DNA from: Trachelipus rathkii
Lineage: Eukaryota; Arthropoda; Malacostraca; Isopoda; Trachelipodidae
Direction of reading: 5' to 3'
DNA length: 64,000 nt
NCBI GenBank assembly: GCA_015478945.1
Contig: JABUQX010022082.1
Location: forward strand, 62,001-126,000
This document shows, one piece after another, positions 1 through 9,302 of the stretch. Under the pieces are notes generated by a model. That model searched no databases and was not told the DNA's origin. It saw nothing but the letters and a program-made list of their open reading frames with translations. The translations under genes and the position numbers were made by a program. Numbering within the stretch: position 1 is the first letter of the stretch; each line of letters begins with the position of its first letter.

Positions 1-42
1 AAGAAGGGGTCGGAAACGGAGGAATGCGGCGAATGCGAGGAA

Positions 43-2040
43 ATGACGAGTGGATCGAATGATAAAACTTTCGAAAAGTTCCACAAAATTAGAAGCGACG
101 CATCGTCACTTTGCAAAGTTCAGCAGCTATTCACTTACATCGACGACGATCACAGCGAATCTTTCGTATTTTTAAGGGCGATCGAAGAAAATGAAATTGC
201 TAAAAAGGGGATATTAGTAAAAGGGGTCACCCTATTTTATAGCGAAAATATTCTAAACGCTAAAAGAAAATATAAAGGAAGTTATCATATAAGATTCGAT
301 ACGGATTATAAGTACGTAGATTACGTAAATTATCCGTCGGGCAAAAGAAAAAGAACGGAATTCGAGGATTTACCGACGACGGATTCTCGCTTTCGCTGCG
401 CGGTAATGTCCCAAAATCATAAAGAATTCCTAGCGTTAAAATCCGACGACGAGGTGGCGTTCGAAATTTCCAAAACTGATACTAAATTGACTTATTTTAA
501 AAATGGAAAATCGTCCTCGGAAGAAGCTATAGTCGCCCTCGACCCATTTTACGGCATGACTTGCGTTTCGTCTAAGGGTTATTGCGAAGGATTTTTGACC
601 TCCTCGTCAAAAATACTCCAATTTCAACCGAATTTAAAGCGCGATTACAACTGCACAATAAATATATCGCATCAACCGATGCGCCTGGTGTTAAAAGTTT
701 TAAAAAATAAAAAACGGAATGTAAAGAAAAACGACGAAGAAAGAAAGGTAAAACGTCGTCGTCATCATGCCGCCGAACACGACTTTGGGAAAATTAGTCT
801 AGCCGAAATAAATTATAGCGGGGGGGAAAATTTCAACGGCAGTGGCAGTGGCGGTAAGGATTTCGTTAAAGAGTTCCTACATTACGTCTTATCGAAAGCT
901 AATCAAAATGTAAATTCGAAAGTTGAAGGGTTCGGCTTTATAAACGACGACGGGGAAAACTACAACCACAAACGTTTTCGCGAATATTTCCCGCTCCTGC
1001 GTAACACGATCTCGATGAAAGAAATATACGGTGTCGAGGTGACCGCGAAATTTACGGAGAATCGAACTTCTTTACCGTTAAAATTCGTTTTGGAATCTAC
1101 AGAATTAATTCGCCTAATCCATTCTCGAAAACCCGAAAATAACGAACGATTCTTCTCCCCTAGTACGACGAAACGTTTAATTCACGTTTCTAAATCGTTT
1201 TTCTTCAACGGGAATATAAATAGTAAATTATACTGTTATTGTTGGAATACCGAAAAGAATAATAGGGACGACGGTAGTGACGAGCGTTTCCTAAAAATAT
1301 TAAAGGGGTGCGATATTTCCTCGCTGAGGTTCGAAGTGCCTAGTTTTAAAAATAATAGTAAACGTAAAAACGTTGATAAAAACGTCGGTGTCGCGATCAC
1401 CGACAAATGGATAGTGTTTTCGTGCGATAGATGGAATATGTTAGATACAAGCTCCGAGTCGCCACTGCGCGCGCGCGCGATAAAAGGAGGAGACGAGGAA
1501 GGAGAGGACGCGGAGGAGGATATTATCTTAAATCTAAATCTTCAACGGTTTCCCGTATACTCCGTAATACCTCTAACACCTCATTTGTCTCGCGGTTTCG
1601 CGTACGTTAGACAATCGGAAATTTTCGATTCCAATCCGACATTTTTAATAAAAAGCGAAACCGCGGTTGATATTCCGAAATGGGAGCTCGTTAAGGTAGG
1701 GCGAAGAGTAGGGATCTTCTCCTCCTCCTCGTCCTCGGATCGATACGAGCTTATCGAATCCACCCCGGTCGACCTGCGTTTAAACTCTGAAAAAGACGAG
1801 GAGAAAAACCCGATGCGCAGTTACGGAATCGAAACGAAAACGTTACGCTACCTCGACGACGAATTCGAAGATGTTAAATTCCTGCTAATGAGCGAGGTCG
1901 AAATGATTCATTATTTCAAGGCTAGCGAAAACGAAGACAAGGAAGTGATGTTACAATCTTATTTGAGAGATAGAAAATTATCGTATCGTAAATGTTTTAT
2001 TGAGAAGAACGTAATGCGTCCGTATTTATTGAATCCTTAG
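43..2040 (+). CDS. Hypothetical protein, 665 aa
   Basis: I do not recognise this protein. It is hydrophilic and shows no signal peptide or membrane span. A strongly basic stretch near residues 220-245 (runs such as KKRNVKKNDEERKVKRRR) looks like a nuclear localisation or nucleic-acid-binding segment, and an acidic DEEGEDAEED stretch lies near residue 485. The first ATG is at 43, but the same frame is open back to base 1 of the window, so the true start may lie upstream and the 5' end is uncertain. It is co-directional with the gene at 2309, separated by a 268-bp spacer that holds a GC-rich hairpin. Codon use (many cgacga and gaa codons) matches the core-like genes further right, not the AT-rich array at 9-19 kb. 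Confidence 0.7.
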   Translation: MTSGSNDKTFEKFHKIRSDASSLCKVQQLFTYIDDDHSESFVFLRAIEENEIAKKGILVKGVTLFYSENILNAKRKYKGSYHIRFDTDYKYVDYVNYPSGKRKRTEFEDLPTTDSRFRCAVMSQNHKEFLALKSDDEVAFEISKTDTKLTYFKNGKSSSEEAIVALDPFYGMTCVSSKGYCEGFLTSSSKILQFQPNLKRDYNCTINISHQPMRLVLKVLKNKKRNVKKNDEERKVKRRRHHAAEHDFGKISLAEINYSGGENFNGSGSGGKDFVKEFLHYVLSKANQNVNSKVEGFGFINDDGENYNHKRFREYFPLLRNTISMKEIYGVEVTAKFTENRTSLPLKFVLESTELIRLIHSRKPENNERFFSPSTTKRLIHVSKSFFFNGNINSKLYCYCWNTEKNNRDDGSDERFLKILKGCDISSLRFEVPSFKNNSKRKNVDKNVGVAITDKWIVFSCDRWNMLDTSSESPLRARAIKGGDEEGEDAEEDIILNLNLQRFPVYSVIPLTPHLSRGFAYVRQSEIFDSNPTFLIKSETAVDIPKWELVKVGRRVGIFSSSSSSDRYELIESTPVDLRLNSEKDEEKNPMRSYGIETKTLRYLDDEFEDVKFLLMSEVEMIHYFKASENEDKEVMLQSYLRDRKLSYRKCFIEKNVMRPYLLNP

Positions 2041-2101
2041 TAATTGATTAGTTAATAATAATATAATACTAACTACTAATAGTCGTAAATTTTATATTAT
2101 A

Positions 2102-2190
2102 ACAAGCCGAGGCTTGCTCCTTACGGAGCAAGACTTGTCTTTGAGCACGTGCTACGCACGCGCATAGGGCTCGCTTCGCTCGCCCGAGGA
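2102..2190. repeat. GC-rich hairpin-forming segment
   Basis: This segment stands out from AT-rich surroundings. CTTGCTCC (2113-2120) pairs perfectly with GGAGCAAG (2125-2132) across a four-base loop, and outer arms ACAAG (2102-2106) and CTTGT (2134-2138) extend the stem. A second GC-rich imperfect palindrome follows (gggctcgcttcgctcgccc, 2167-2185). It lies between two co-directional genes, so it could be a transcript-end structure, a regulatory element or a fragment of a mobile repeat. Only the pairing itself is directly visible. Confidence 0.5.
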
Positions 2191-2308
2191 AACCGGTCTT
2201 GAGGGCCATTTTTGGGCACTTTTGGCGATGATGACAAAATCGATGTGAAACCCATCACGGTTTTCGGGCTCTTTTTTTTTAAAAGGATATAGATAAAATA
2301 GATAACGT

Positions 2309-3670
2309 ATGGCGCTCTCTTCTTCCATTTTATCCTTTAATTGCGAAAAAAATATCGTTCCTTGTACGACGAGTCCCGAGTGCAAGATTTTATGTCAACG
2401 AGCGTCGGACATCGGTAGAATAAACGAGGTTAGTTTTTTCATCTGCGAAAATAGGTCGTGCGCGAGAATAGGGATCCCCGAAAACATTAGCGACTTAGCC
2501 CTCGAAGACTTGAAAAAGTTTCGATCCTCTAATTACCGCAACCTCGACGATTTCGAGGCCAACTACGTAAAAAGGCACTCGGACGATTTTGTGTTGAAAA
2601 GGTCCTTATATTATATGGAATTAATGGAGAATTTTATCGACGGCGGCAACAGCGACACTTTTTCTTTTTTGAATCGAAATCTTCCAGACAGCGACGACGA
2701 CGACGACGACGACGACGATTCGATTAACATTTCTTCTACAACAACTCCATCGATCGTCGAAATTGGAGGGCGTGAAGATAGAAAAAGGTTGGGAGACAAG
2801 GATGAGGACGAAATTCGGAAATGGCGCGGTGAAACTTTGGAAAACGAAGCCGAAACGGTGGTCGTTAATAAGGAACACGACATTAGAGATAAAAGGGCAA
2901 AATATAAGACGCTGGTTTTCTCTCGTATTAAACAATTTCACGGAATCTCGCCCGCCGCGTCCTCTAAAGGGGACGACGAGTATTCTTCGAAAATAATCGA
3001 CGATGAAGATAATAGTAATGATTCTCTTTTTCGAGAAATAAATGACGCGACTCACAACCGGAGATACGCGGAAAAGCTCGTCGTTCAATCCAAATCAGGC
3101 GACGTAAGGGGCGCGGTGTCGTCATCGCCACCGCCGGATTCTTTTCGATTTTTATGCAACGAGGAAATGGGTGCCGGATTCGAAATAACGCGTTTCTACT
3201 CTCCCCAAGACGACGAGCGCTACGAAATTCCGATCTGCTTATGCCTCCATCCGGACAAATTATTCGGCCCGGCATGCAAATGGCGAAGTAATTTCGACGT
3301 CACCGATTACGACCAATGGGAAAAGAGCGGCGGGAAAATGGTCCCGCTTCGAGATAATATAGACGACTACAACAAAGCTTTAGACTTTTGCAGGAAAAAA
3401 AGTGCGAATTTGGTTACGCATTTCGACTCTTTTCATAATACCTATTTCTGCAAGCCCAAGGCCGAGCGCATTCAGGAAATATTAACGAATAGCAGCGAAG
3501 GCAATACCCCGAGCATCCTCGAATCGCAATTATTAACATCGTTTAACGACGACGGCCGCGACGAAGGAGAAGGAGACGACGACGATGACGCTCCGAGACT
3601 GAGACTCAATATTTTTGAATATAGTTTAACCGATATTTTATTTAATACTCCAACGAGTATGAATAGGTAA
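2309..3670 (+). CDS. Hypothetical protein, 453 aa
   Basis: Unrecognised. Residues 1-100 and about 285-400 look globular and contain scattered cysteines. The middle (about residues 125-280) is low-complexity, with a run of Asp near residue 130-140 encoded by a gac repeat, and a second acidic run near residue 425. No membrane span is evident. The ATG at 2309 follows an AT-rich leader and is the first Met of the frame. The last 33 bp overlap tail-to-tail with the convergent gene at 3638-4231. A nuclear or scaffold role would be a guess. Confidence 0.7.
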   Translation: MALSSSILSFNCEKNIVPCTTSPECKILCQRASDIGRINEVSFFICENRSCARIGIPENISDLALEDLKKFRSSNYRNLDDFEANYVKRHSDDFVLKRSLYYMELMENFIDGGNSDTFSFLNRNLPDSDDDDDDDDDSINISSTTTPSIVEIGGREDRKRLGDKDEDEIRKWRGETLENEAETVVVNKEHDIRDKRAKYKTLVFSRIKQFHGISPAASSKGDDEYSSKIIDDEDNSNDSLFREINDATHNRRYAEKLVVQSKSGDVRGAVSSSPPPDSFRFLCNEEMGAGFEITRFYSPQDDERYEIPICLCLHPDKLFGPACKWRSNFDVTDYDQWEKSGGKMVPLRDNIDDYNKALDFCRKKSANLVTHFDSFHNTYFCKPKAERIQEILTNSSEGNTPSILESQLLTSFNDDGRDEGEGDDDDDAPRLRLNIFEYSLTDILFNTPTSMNR

Positions 3671-4231
3671 ATGACGCGAATAAAGATTCTCGATTAATTC
3701 TACTCTTTCTTTTAATTCCTTAACAATTAGCGAAAACAGGTATAATTCATCTCCGGTTTTTGCAAGGTATTCGCTCAAAATTTTCCTAACCCTTTCTTCG
3801 GGAGAGTTTGCGTTGGGCGAGAGACGATTATTCGTCGTTCTTTTACTATTATCATTATTTTCACTTTCTAATTTGTAATATTCGTCCAAATAATACAATT
3901 CGAGGGAATCGTAGTCCCGAGGGGCGATATTCTTTCGCCTCGAATTATTTTTCTCTCTCCTCTTAGTGAATACGGAATTAGCGTTCCGAAACGCTCGTTT
4001 AGTCGTTTCGTGAATGCAGGCCGAAAAATAAATTAAACGACTTAAATCGATTCCATAGAAATCGTCGTCGTCGCTGCTCATGCTACCGTTTTCGTTCCCG
4101 AGATCGGCGAATAAGGAGCGGTAGAGTGTTAAAATAGTTCCGTAATTTATAAGCGAATAGTTGAAAAACTCGGAGGCGTAACTGACTAATCGATTATATT
4201 CGATCATCGACTCTAGTAACGCCGAATCCAT
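3638..4231 (-). CDS. Hypothetical protein, 197 aa
   Basis: Unrecognised. The protein is mostly helical-looking and charged, with a basic and Asn-rich middle (NSVFTKRREKNNSRRKN) and a C-terminal region of Leu/Glu/Lys heptad-like spacing (residues about 150-190). There is no signal peptide or membrane span. It reads toward the gene at 2309 and overlaps its 3' end, and it lies downstream of and co-directional with the 369-aa gene at 4278-5387 (46-bp gap), so the two could be transcribed together. Confidence 0.65.
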   Translation of the reverse strand: MDSALLESMIEYNRLVSYASEFFNYSLINYGTILTLYRSLFADLGNENGSMSSDDDDFYGIDLSRLIYFSACIHETTKRAFRNANSVFTKRREKNNSRRKNIAPRDYDSLELYYLDEYYKLESENNDNSKRTTNNRLSPNANSPEERVRKILSEYLAKTGDELYLFSLIVKELKERVELIENLYSRHLPIHTRWSIK

Positions 4232-4277
4232 GACGACTTTGACGGAGGGAGGCAGCGCGAATATTTATTGCGGTTGC

Positions 4278-5387
4278 TTAAAAAAAAGTTTTATACCTCA
4301 CCGAATTGTATATCGTTCCCGAAATATTCTTCAATGATTTGATAGGAAAATTATCTTTCAGAAATAGCAAAATCGCCGGCAACCTTAATTTCGGCGAAAT
4401 CGGGTATTCGTTGGAATCGCAAAATTTAAATATAAGGTCCGAATCGGGATCTAAATTAACACGAGATTTAGATCTATCGAGGAGAGTGACGGACCTTTTA
4501 TTATTCGCTTTAAAATTTCTTCTTTTTTTCGAGAGGTCGAAGCTAACTATTTTCGGTCTAATTACGCGATTTACGTATTTTTCGATGACGTTATCACCAG
4601 CGGCCGCATCCGCCGAGTCTATTCCTTTGTAGCAAACTAGTTCGTTACAGTACTGGATCGGAATATAAATTTCTTCGATTTCCAATCGCGGAACCTTATA
4701 TCGGTGCGATCGGGAAATAAAATTCTCGTACACCGATAAAAAGAGAAAACAATCGGAAAATGTTTCGAATTTAAAAAATACGTTAAGAGCGTGAAAAATC
4801 GGTACGTCGCTTTCGTAAGTCTCGTCGTGATATTCCTCTCCCTCTCGTCCGTATTCGAAAAGATCGGTAAAAAGGTTCAACGCGTTAAATTTCATTTCTT
4901 TAGATAAATACCGATATAAAGATTTGCAGACTTTCATTAGACTCATGGAATTTGAAAAATTTACGGCGTCCCGACATTTCCTTTTTCTTTTTGAGTCTCC
5001 TCGCCTTTCCGCAAACCTATTTTCCGAGTCATCGTCGTCACTGTAGTCATCGCTATTATCGTTGTGAGTGTCGTAACGACCACAACCGACCACGTAGTCG
5101 CCGCCGCCGTCGCGTCTTTCTCGAAGAATGGTCGTCGAAAGAGCGTAACAGGTTTTGGAAGAACGGCAAGTAACGTCAGTTAAAAGTATCATCCCGCTCG
5201 GATATAGTTTAACGAATATTTTTCGCGATGGCGTCAGGGGGTTTATTTTTCTTATCAACCATCCCTCTTGTTTCGAAAGCAATTTCTTCTCGCCGCGTTC
5301 CTTTATGGCGCTAATAAATTGGTAATAACTATTATTATTGTTGTCATCAATCTTGGTCAATGGAAAATAATCGCGTTCGTCGAACAT
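4278..5387 (-). CDS. Hypothetical protein, 369 aa
   Basis: Unrecognised. It has an acidic stretch near residues 112-122 (DNSDDYSDDDDSEN) followed directly by a basic cluster (KRKRKCR), a common arrangement in viral nuclear proteins. The C-terminal two-thirds is hydrophobic-rich and probably globular, including FLFLSVYENFISRSHRYKVP. Its start at 5387 is the first Met. The gene at 5421 begins only 33 bp away on the other strand, so the two share a short divergent promoter. Confidence 0.68.
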   Translation of the reverse strand: MFDERDYFPLTKIDDNNNNSYYQFISAIKERGEKKLLSKQEGWLIRKINPLTPSRKIFVKLYPSGMILLTDVTCRSSKTCYALSTTILRERRDGGGDYVVGCGRYDTHNDNSDDYSDDDDSENRFAERRGDSKRKRKCRDAVNFSNSMSLMKVCKSLYRYLSKEMKFNALNLFTDLFEYGREGEEYHDETYESDVPIFHALNVFFKFETFSDCFLFLSVYENFISRSHRYKVPRLEIEEIYIPIQYCNELVCYKGIDSADAAAGDNVIEKYVNRVIRPKIVSFDLSKKRRNFKANNKRSVTLLDRSKSRVNLDPDSDLIFKFCDSNEYPISPKLRLPAILLFLKDNFPIKSLKNISGTIYNSVRYKTFF

Positions 5388-5420
5388 TTTTTTTAACGAA
5401 TATGATAAATCTTATTTAGA

Positions 5421-5684
5421 ATGAATTTCAAAAATATAATTGATTTATTTCTTTTGCGAAATGTCTTTCCGAAATCTGAAGAGTTCAAAATGAGAGATTC
5501 GCAATATTATAACGTTTTCTTCTACGACAACGACAACACTACGTCGATGCCGTCGCCCTTCGCGTCCGAAGAAAGAACTCCTATCGTTAAAATCCTCGTA
5601 GCCGTGACGCCCCGATCGAGGGAGAGAAAAATGTATTTTATCGAAAATGACGAAATCGATATTTTAAAAAATGTTTTCAGCTAG
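5421..5684 (+). CDS. Small hypothetical protein, 87 aa
   Basis: A short ORF divergent from the 369-aa gene. The ATG at 5421 gives 87 aa; an internal ATG at 5490 is an alternative start giving 64 aa. The composition is polar with an aromatic-rich patch (QYYNVFFYDNDN). It is not a shadow of a longer ORF on either strand, and its codon use resembles neighbouring genes, which is the main support. There is no recognisable domain. Confidence 0.45.
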   Translation: MNFKNIIDLFLLRNVFPKSEEFKMRDSQYYNVFFYDNDNTTSMPSPFASEERTPIVKILVAVTPRSRERKMYFIENDEIDILKNVFS

Positions 5685-5861
5685 GTCTTCACGCGCCCTA
5701 TTTTATTCTCTCTCTTTCAATCTATTAATATATCAATATAGGTCTGCGAAATTACGCGAGTGCGTATATACGTAGGAATGTACGCGCGTGCGGGTGTAAG
5801 AGAAATTATTCGCGCGCCTAAGCGCTTAGGTAAGCTTTTTTTAAGAATATTCTAAATTTTT

Positions 5862-7286
5862 ATGAAGAAAAAAGTTACAATAAACACTCTCCCCGCTGCC
5901 TATAAAAAGGAGGTAGGTTCGATCGAGCTTATCACACTCGCTCGCCTCATGATGGACCACTCTGGCGCTAAAAAGAAGAGCTCTAAGGGAAATGAAACGA
6001 AGCAGAAGAGAAAAAAGCCGACTTCGGATGAAGAAAAGAAAACCTTTGCGAAACTTTCCTCCTACCTTCGTCTGTCTAAAAGTAGCGTCGTCGCGGCACC
6101 ACCGACGAAGCAGAAAAGGTTTCCCGGCGAATACGACTATGCGGAGGCGGGTACTTCGACCTCTCGGATGACAGAGCCCCTCTATTACCAACCTATCGAT
6201 TATATCGATGGGGATGACGAAGGTCCGGTTGGCCTGTCGACCCCGAAAATGAAAAACAAGGAACTGAAGAAAAAGAAAAAAAAGAATACCGACGTTTCCA
6301 GCCCGCCGAGTATACCGGCCATGGACTATTCATACCCCTCCAGTAATCGCGATTGGACACCCGGTGATTCTTTCGAATACGGCTATCAGCATCAGCAAAC
6401 GGCGTACGCCCAGGAACAAACTTATTTCGATGACGCTCCTACTGAAAAAAAGTACCCGGAAGAGCAGCGACGATCGGTTAGTTGGAGCGGATCAGATCCA
6501 ATAATAGAATATGAGGTTTTCGGAGACGCCCGAGTACAAACCGATTTCGATAACGTACAACAACCCAATAGAAAGAGTTCTAGCGGATCGAAACTCAAAA
6601 AGAAGAAGAAGAAGAAGAAGAGTTTCAGAGACGCAGAAGCGCAGACTGATTTCTATCACGATCCTGTCGAAATAGATTATCTGGAGGAACGACAACAACG
6701 ACGCACTAAAGAGAGTTCGAGCGGATCGAAACTCAAAAAAAAGAAAGAAAAGAAAGTTTCCCGAAGAGATTATTCGATGCTCGAATCGAAATTGGCGGAG
6801 TTAGACGGACCGCCTCGCGCGAGCTTCAAAGAAGACATTTTCGAACCGAGAACGTACCCCGAAAATATCCCGAGTACCAGTAGAGCGAAGAGCGTCCACG
6901 GCGGCGATGAGCGATCGAAATCGCAATTTTATGTAGACTCGTGCGTCGTTACTGATGACGCTTCGATGAGAAGTGAACCACTATCGGACGACGATCCCAT
7001 TCAGAACCATCCTAGGCAAAAACACGATCAAACGCGGCATCGACAACAACAACAACAACGTTTGAGCGAAAAGTACGACTTCTTCGATATACGCGATGAA
7101 TGTCACGAAACGACGTATGTGCCCCCCGGTATATACAAACACGAGTCCGTGTCTTCCGATATGTCTTCGATCATCAGCGATGATGACAAATTTTTCACCT
7201 TACCTCCTGAAGAACAGGAGAAACACGTTTTCAGGTTCCTCTCGTACAAAATTTGGGAGAAATTAAGCCTTAAAAATTTCGTTTAA
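5862..7286 (+). CDS. Lys/Ser-rich basic repeat protein, 474 aa
   Basis: A largely disordered, strongly basic protein with no recognised family. It contains duplicated modules: residues about 222-253 and 260-307 each run from a QTDF motif to an SSSGSKLKKKK-type polylysine block, and a further polylysine run (KKKKKK) lies near residue 138. A Gln run (HRQQQQQR) lies near residue 395. The C-terminal 40 residues (from about FFTLPPEEQEKHVF) look more ordered. Such composition fits a DNA-binding or nucleocapsid/tegument protein, but that is inference. The first ATG is at 5862 after an AT-rich leader; an AATAAA polyadenylation signal lies at about 7320, just after the stop. Confidence 0.65.
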   Translation: MKKKVTINTLPAAYKKEVGSIELITLARLMMDHSGAKKKSSKGNETKQKRKKPTSDEEKKTFAKLSSYLRLSKSSVVAAPPTKQKRFPGEYDYAEAGTSTSRMTEPLYYQPIDYIDGDDEGPVGLSTPKMKNKELKKKKKKNTDVSSPPSIPAMDYSYPSSNRDWTPGDSFEYGYQHQQTAYAQEQTYFDDAPTEKKYPEEQRRSVSWSGSDPIIEYEVFGDARVQTDFDNVQQPNRKSSSGSKLKKKKKKKKSFRDAEAQTDFYHDPVEIDYLEERQQRRTKESSSGSKLKKKKEKKVSRRDYSMLESKLAELDGPPRASFKEDIFEPRTYPENIPSTSRAKSVHGGDERSKSQFYVDSCVVTDDASMRSEPLSDDDPIQNHPRQKHDQTRHRQQQQQRLSEKYDFFDIRDECHETTYVPPGIYKHESVSSDMSSIISDDDKFFTLPPEEQEKHVFRFLSYKIWEKLSLKNFV

Positions 7287-7479
7287 AAATTCGTTTCATT
7301 TTTTTCACCTATGGATGTAAAATAAAGTCTGCGAATATCGTCGGTTTGTTATTTTCCTCCACTATTTTTTTTGGTAAAAGTTACGTAATACTAAAAAACA
7401 CGAACAATGAATAATTTTTTTAAATAAATATATACAAAAAATGATTTTTTTATCAATTCTATTTCTGCGATATAAGTTT

Positions 7480-8340
7480 TGGCTTTATCTACCACTCCGT
7501 ATCAACCCGGACGAGGCCGTGGCCTACGGCGCGGCTGTTCAAGCGGCCATTTTATCCCGAGACGAATCGCAAAACGTTAAGGACGCGCTCTTATTAGACG
7601 TGGCGCCGCTCTCTCTGGGGATCGAAACCGCCTGGGGACAAATGTGTAAAATCGTCGAAAGGAATAAGACCATTCCGACGAAAACCAAGCAAATTTTTTT
7701 TGACAAATATAGACAACCAACTGAGAATATTAATTCAGTTGTACGAGGGAGAGCGAGTTCGAACGCGGGATAATAATTTACTCGGGAAGTTCGAACTGGA
7801 CGGAATAGATCCTGCCCCCGCGGGGAGCCCGAAATAGAAGTCACCTTCGAGATCGACGCTAACGGGATTCTCAGTGTGTCCGCCGCCAACAGGTCGACCG
7901 GCCGAGAAAACAAAATAACCATATCCAACGATAAAGGCAGGTTGTCGAAAGCGGAAATAGAAAAAATGGTTAAAGAAGCCGAGAAATTTAAGAAGGACGA
8001 CGAGGAGTACGTCGAAAAAATTCGAGCCCGCGATTCGCTAGAAAGGTCGTGTTACGAGACGGAATCTCTTCTCGAAAACGAAGGGAAAGCACTACCCGAG
8101 AGTCTGCGCGGAGAAATATTAAAGACGGTCCAGGAAACTGAAAAGTGGGTGGGAAGCGCCGATAAATCAGACACTACGGTAGAATTTTATCAAAACAAGA
8201 TAAACGAACTTCGAGAACTCGCGAAACCCGTTTACTCGAAAATGAACGTCGGCGGCGCCGAGGCGAAAAGCGAATTTACCAACAACGACGACAAAGAAAA
8301 TGGGTTTACGCGAATAGAGGAAAAATGCGAACTGAAGTGA
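7480..8340 (+). pseudogene. 5'-truncated, frameshifted HSP70 remnant
   Basis: The reading frame from about 7501 matches the end of the HSP70 ATPase domain and the linker ([31 protein letters not shown]), a region normally around residues 365-400 of a ~640-aa protein. It continues through the substrate-binding domain to a lid-like helical region (NKITISNDKGRLSKAEIEKM). The frame is lost near the poly-T at about 7700. HSP70-like sequence (YEGER-, LLGKFEL-type) continues in another frame, and the first frame returns near 7815. Both outer parts are in the same frame and the middle is not. The first ~360 residues and the EEVD tail are missing. It is most like an arthropod cytosolic HSP70, so I infer capture from a host and later decay. 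Confidence 0.85.
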
Positions 8341-9158
8341 CGCCAGTGGAAAGCCGACAATCGAAGAAGTCGATTAATTTGTTTTGTTTTTTAAAGTTGT
8401 ATGTATGTATTACTGCAGATTGTTATTATATTATTTTGCATAAATTTAAGTGTATTTCATTCGATCATCGATAATAAAAAGCTAAAAAGGAAAAGTGCTA
8501 TTTTTTCAATCCTTTCTAGTGTGGTGAAGATTCATTTATTCGAGAGGTCTAACGATTAATATATTTTTGGTTTCAAAAACAATTTAGACCTGTTAAATCT
8601 GTTTATAATTAAATATAGAAACGTTTCTAATTTTCAAATTTTACTTCGCGAGAGGATTCATTAATAAAGAAAAAGGAAATTGAAGAACGAGTAATATATT
8701 TTCAAAGTTTCTATCAAAATAATTTAAATTGATAAAAATATTAAAGTGACCTTTCGAAGAGAACCCAAAAACGACCTAACGTGATCGGGCGACACCTTTT
8801 AGGCATAAACTATCGCTTCAACTCGATATAGTGATGTTTTGAAGAGAACTGATATAAGTCGAAGGTCTAAGTATAAGTCGAAGGTCTAAGTGCTAAAATC
8901 TAAAAAATCTCAAAGAATATAATTCACAAAAAAAAATTTAAGTCGAAATTATTTTTCGGAATTTGCACTTAGATATTCGACTTTTACTAGTTCCATAAGC
9001 ATTTATAAAAGGGAGACGGAATATATATTTTTAAAAACATCAGATATTCCCGATGCGAGCGAAAGTTTGATCGGGTTATTTGTATTTGTTTAATTAAAAA
9101 TAATAAATTATGTTTTTAAAATAAAAAAATTAAACTGATTTAGATTTTATTTCTCGCC
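8341..9158. repeat. Intergenic spacer with a dispersed hr-like repeat copy
   Basis: There is no coding sequence here. From about 8755 to 8990 lies a copy of the repeat that forms the array at 25.1-27.1 kb: a 'cgacctaacgtgatcgg' module, then 'ataagtcgaaggtctaag' (present twice in tandem at 8869-8892), a ~90-bp AT-rich centre, and a partly inverted copy ending in 'gcacttagatattcgactt'. The spacer after 9000 shares sequence with the leaders of the two other F-box/LRR gene copies. Confidence 0.65.
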
Positions 9159-9196
9159 TATAAAAGAGAACCAAAATATTATATATTTTATCATTA
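9159..9196 (+). promoter_or_regulatory. TATA box and initiator of F-box/LRR gene copy 1
   Basis: TATAAAAG at 9159-9166 is followed 26 bp later by TCATTA (9191-9196), the spacing and form of an arthropod RNA polymerase II TATA/initiator pair. The block is repeated before copy 2 and copy 3 of the gene family. Confidence 0.55.
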
Positions 9197-9302
9197 GGTA
9201 ACGTGGCATCGTTGTAAAAGGTCGTTTATATCGCATTTCCACGAATGTAAGTCTATGTCCATTCCTCGAATAATCACAGAATTCGACGACGAATAACTCA
9301 AT

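Noticed and set aside
2621..3088. 155-codon minus-strand ORF with valine runs
   Set aside because: Antisense of the 453-aa gene; the valine run mirrors its gac repeat.
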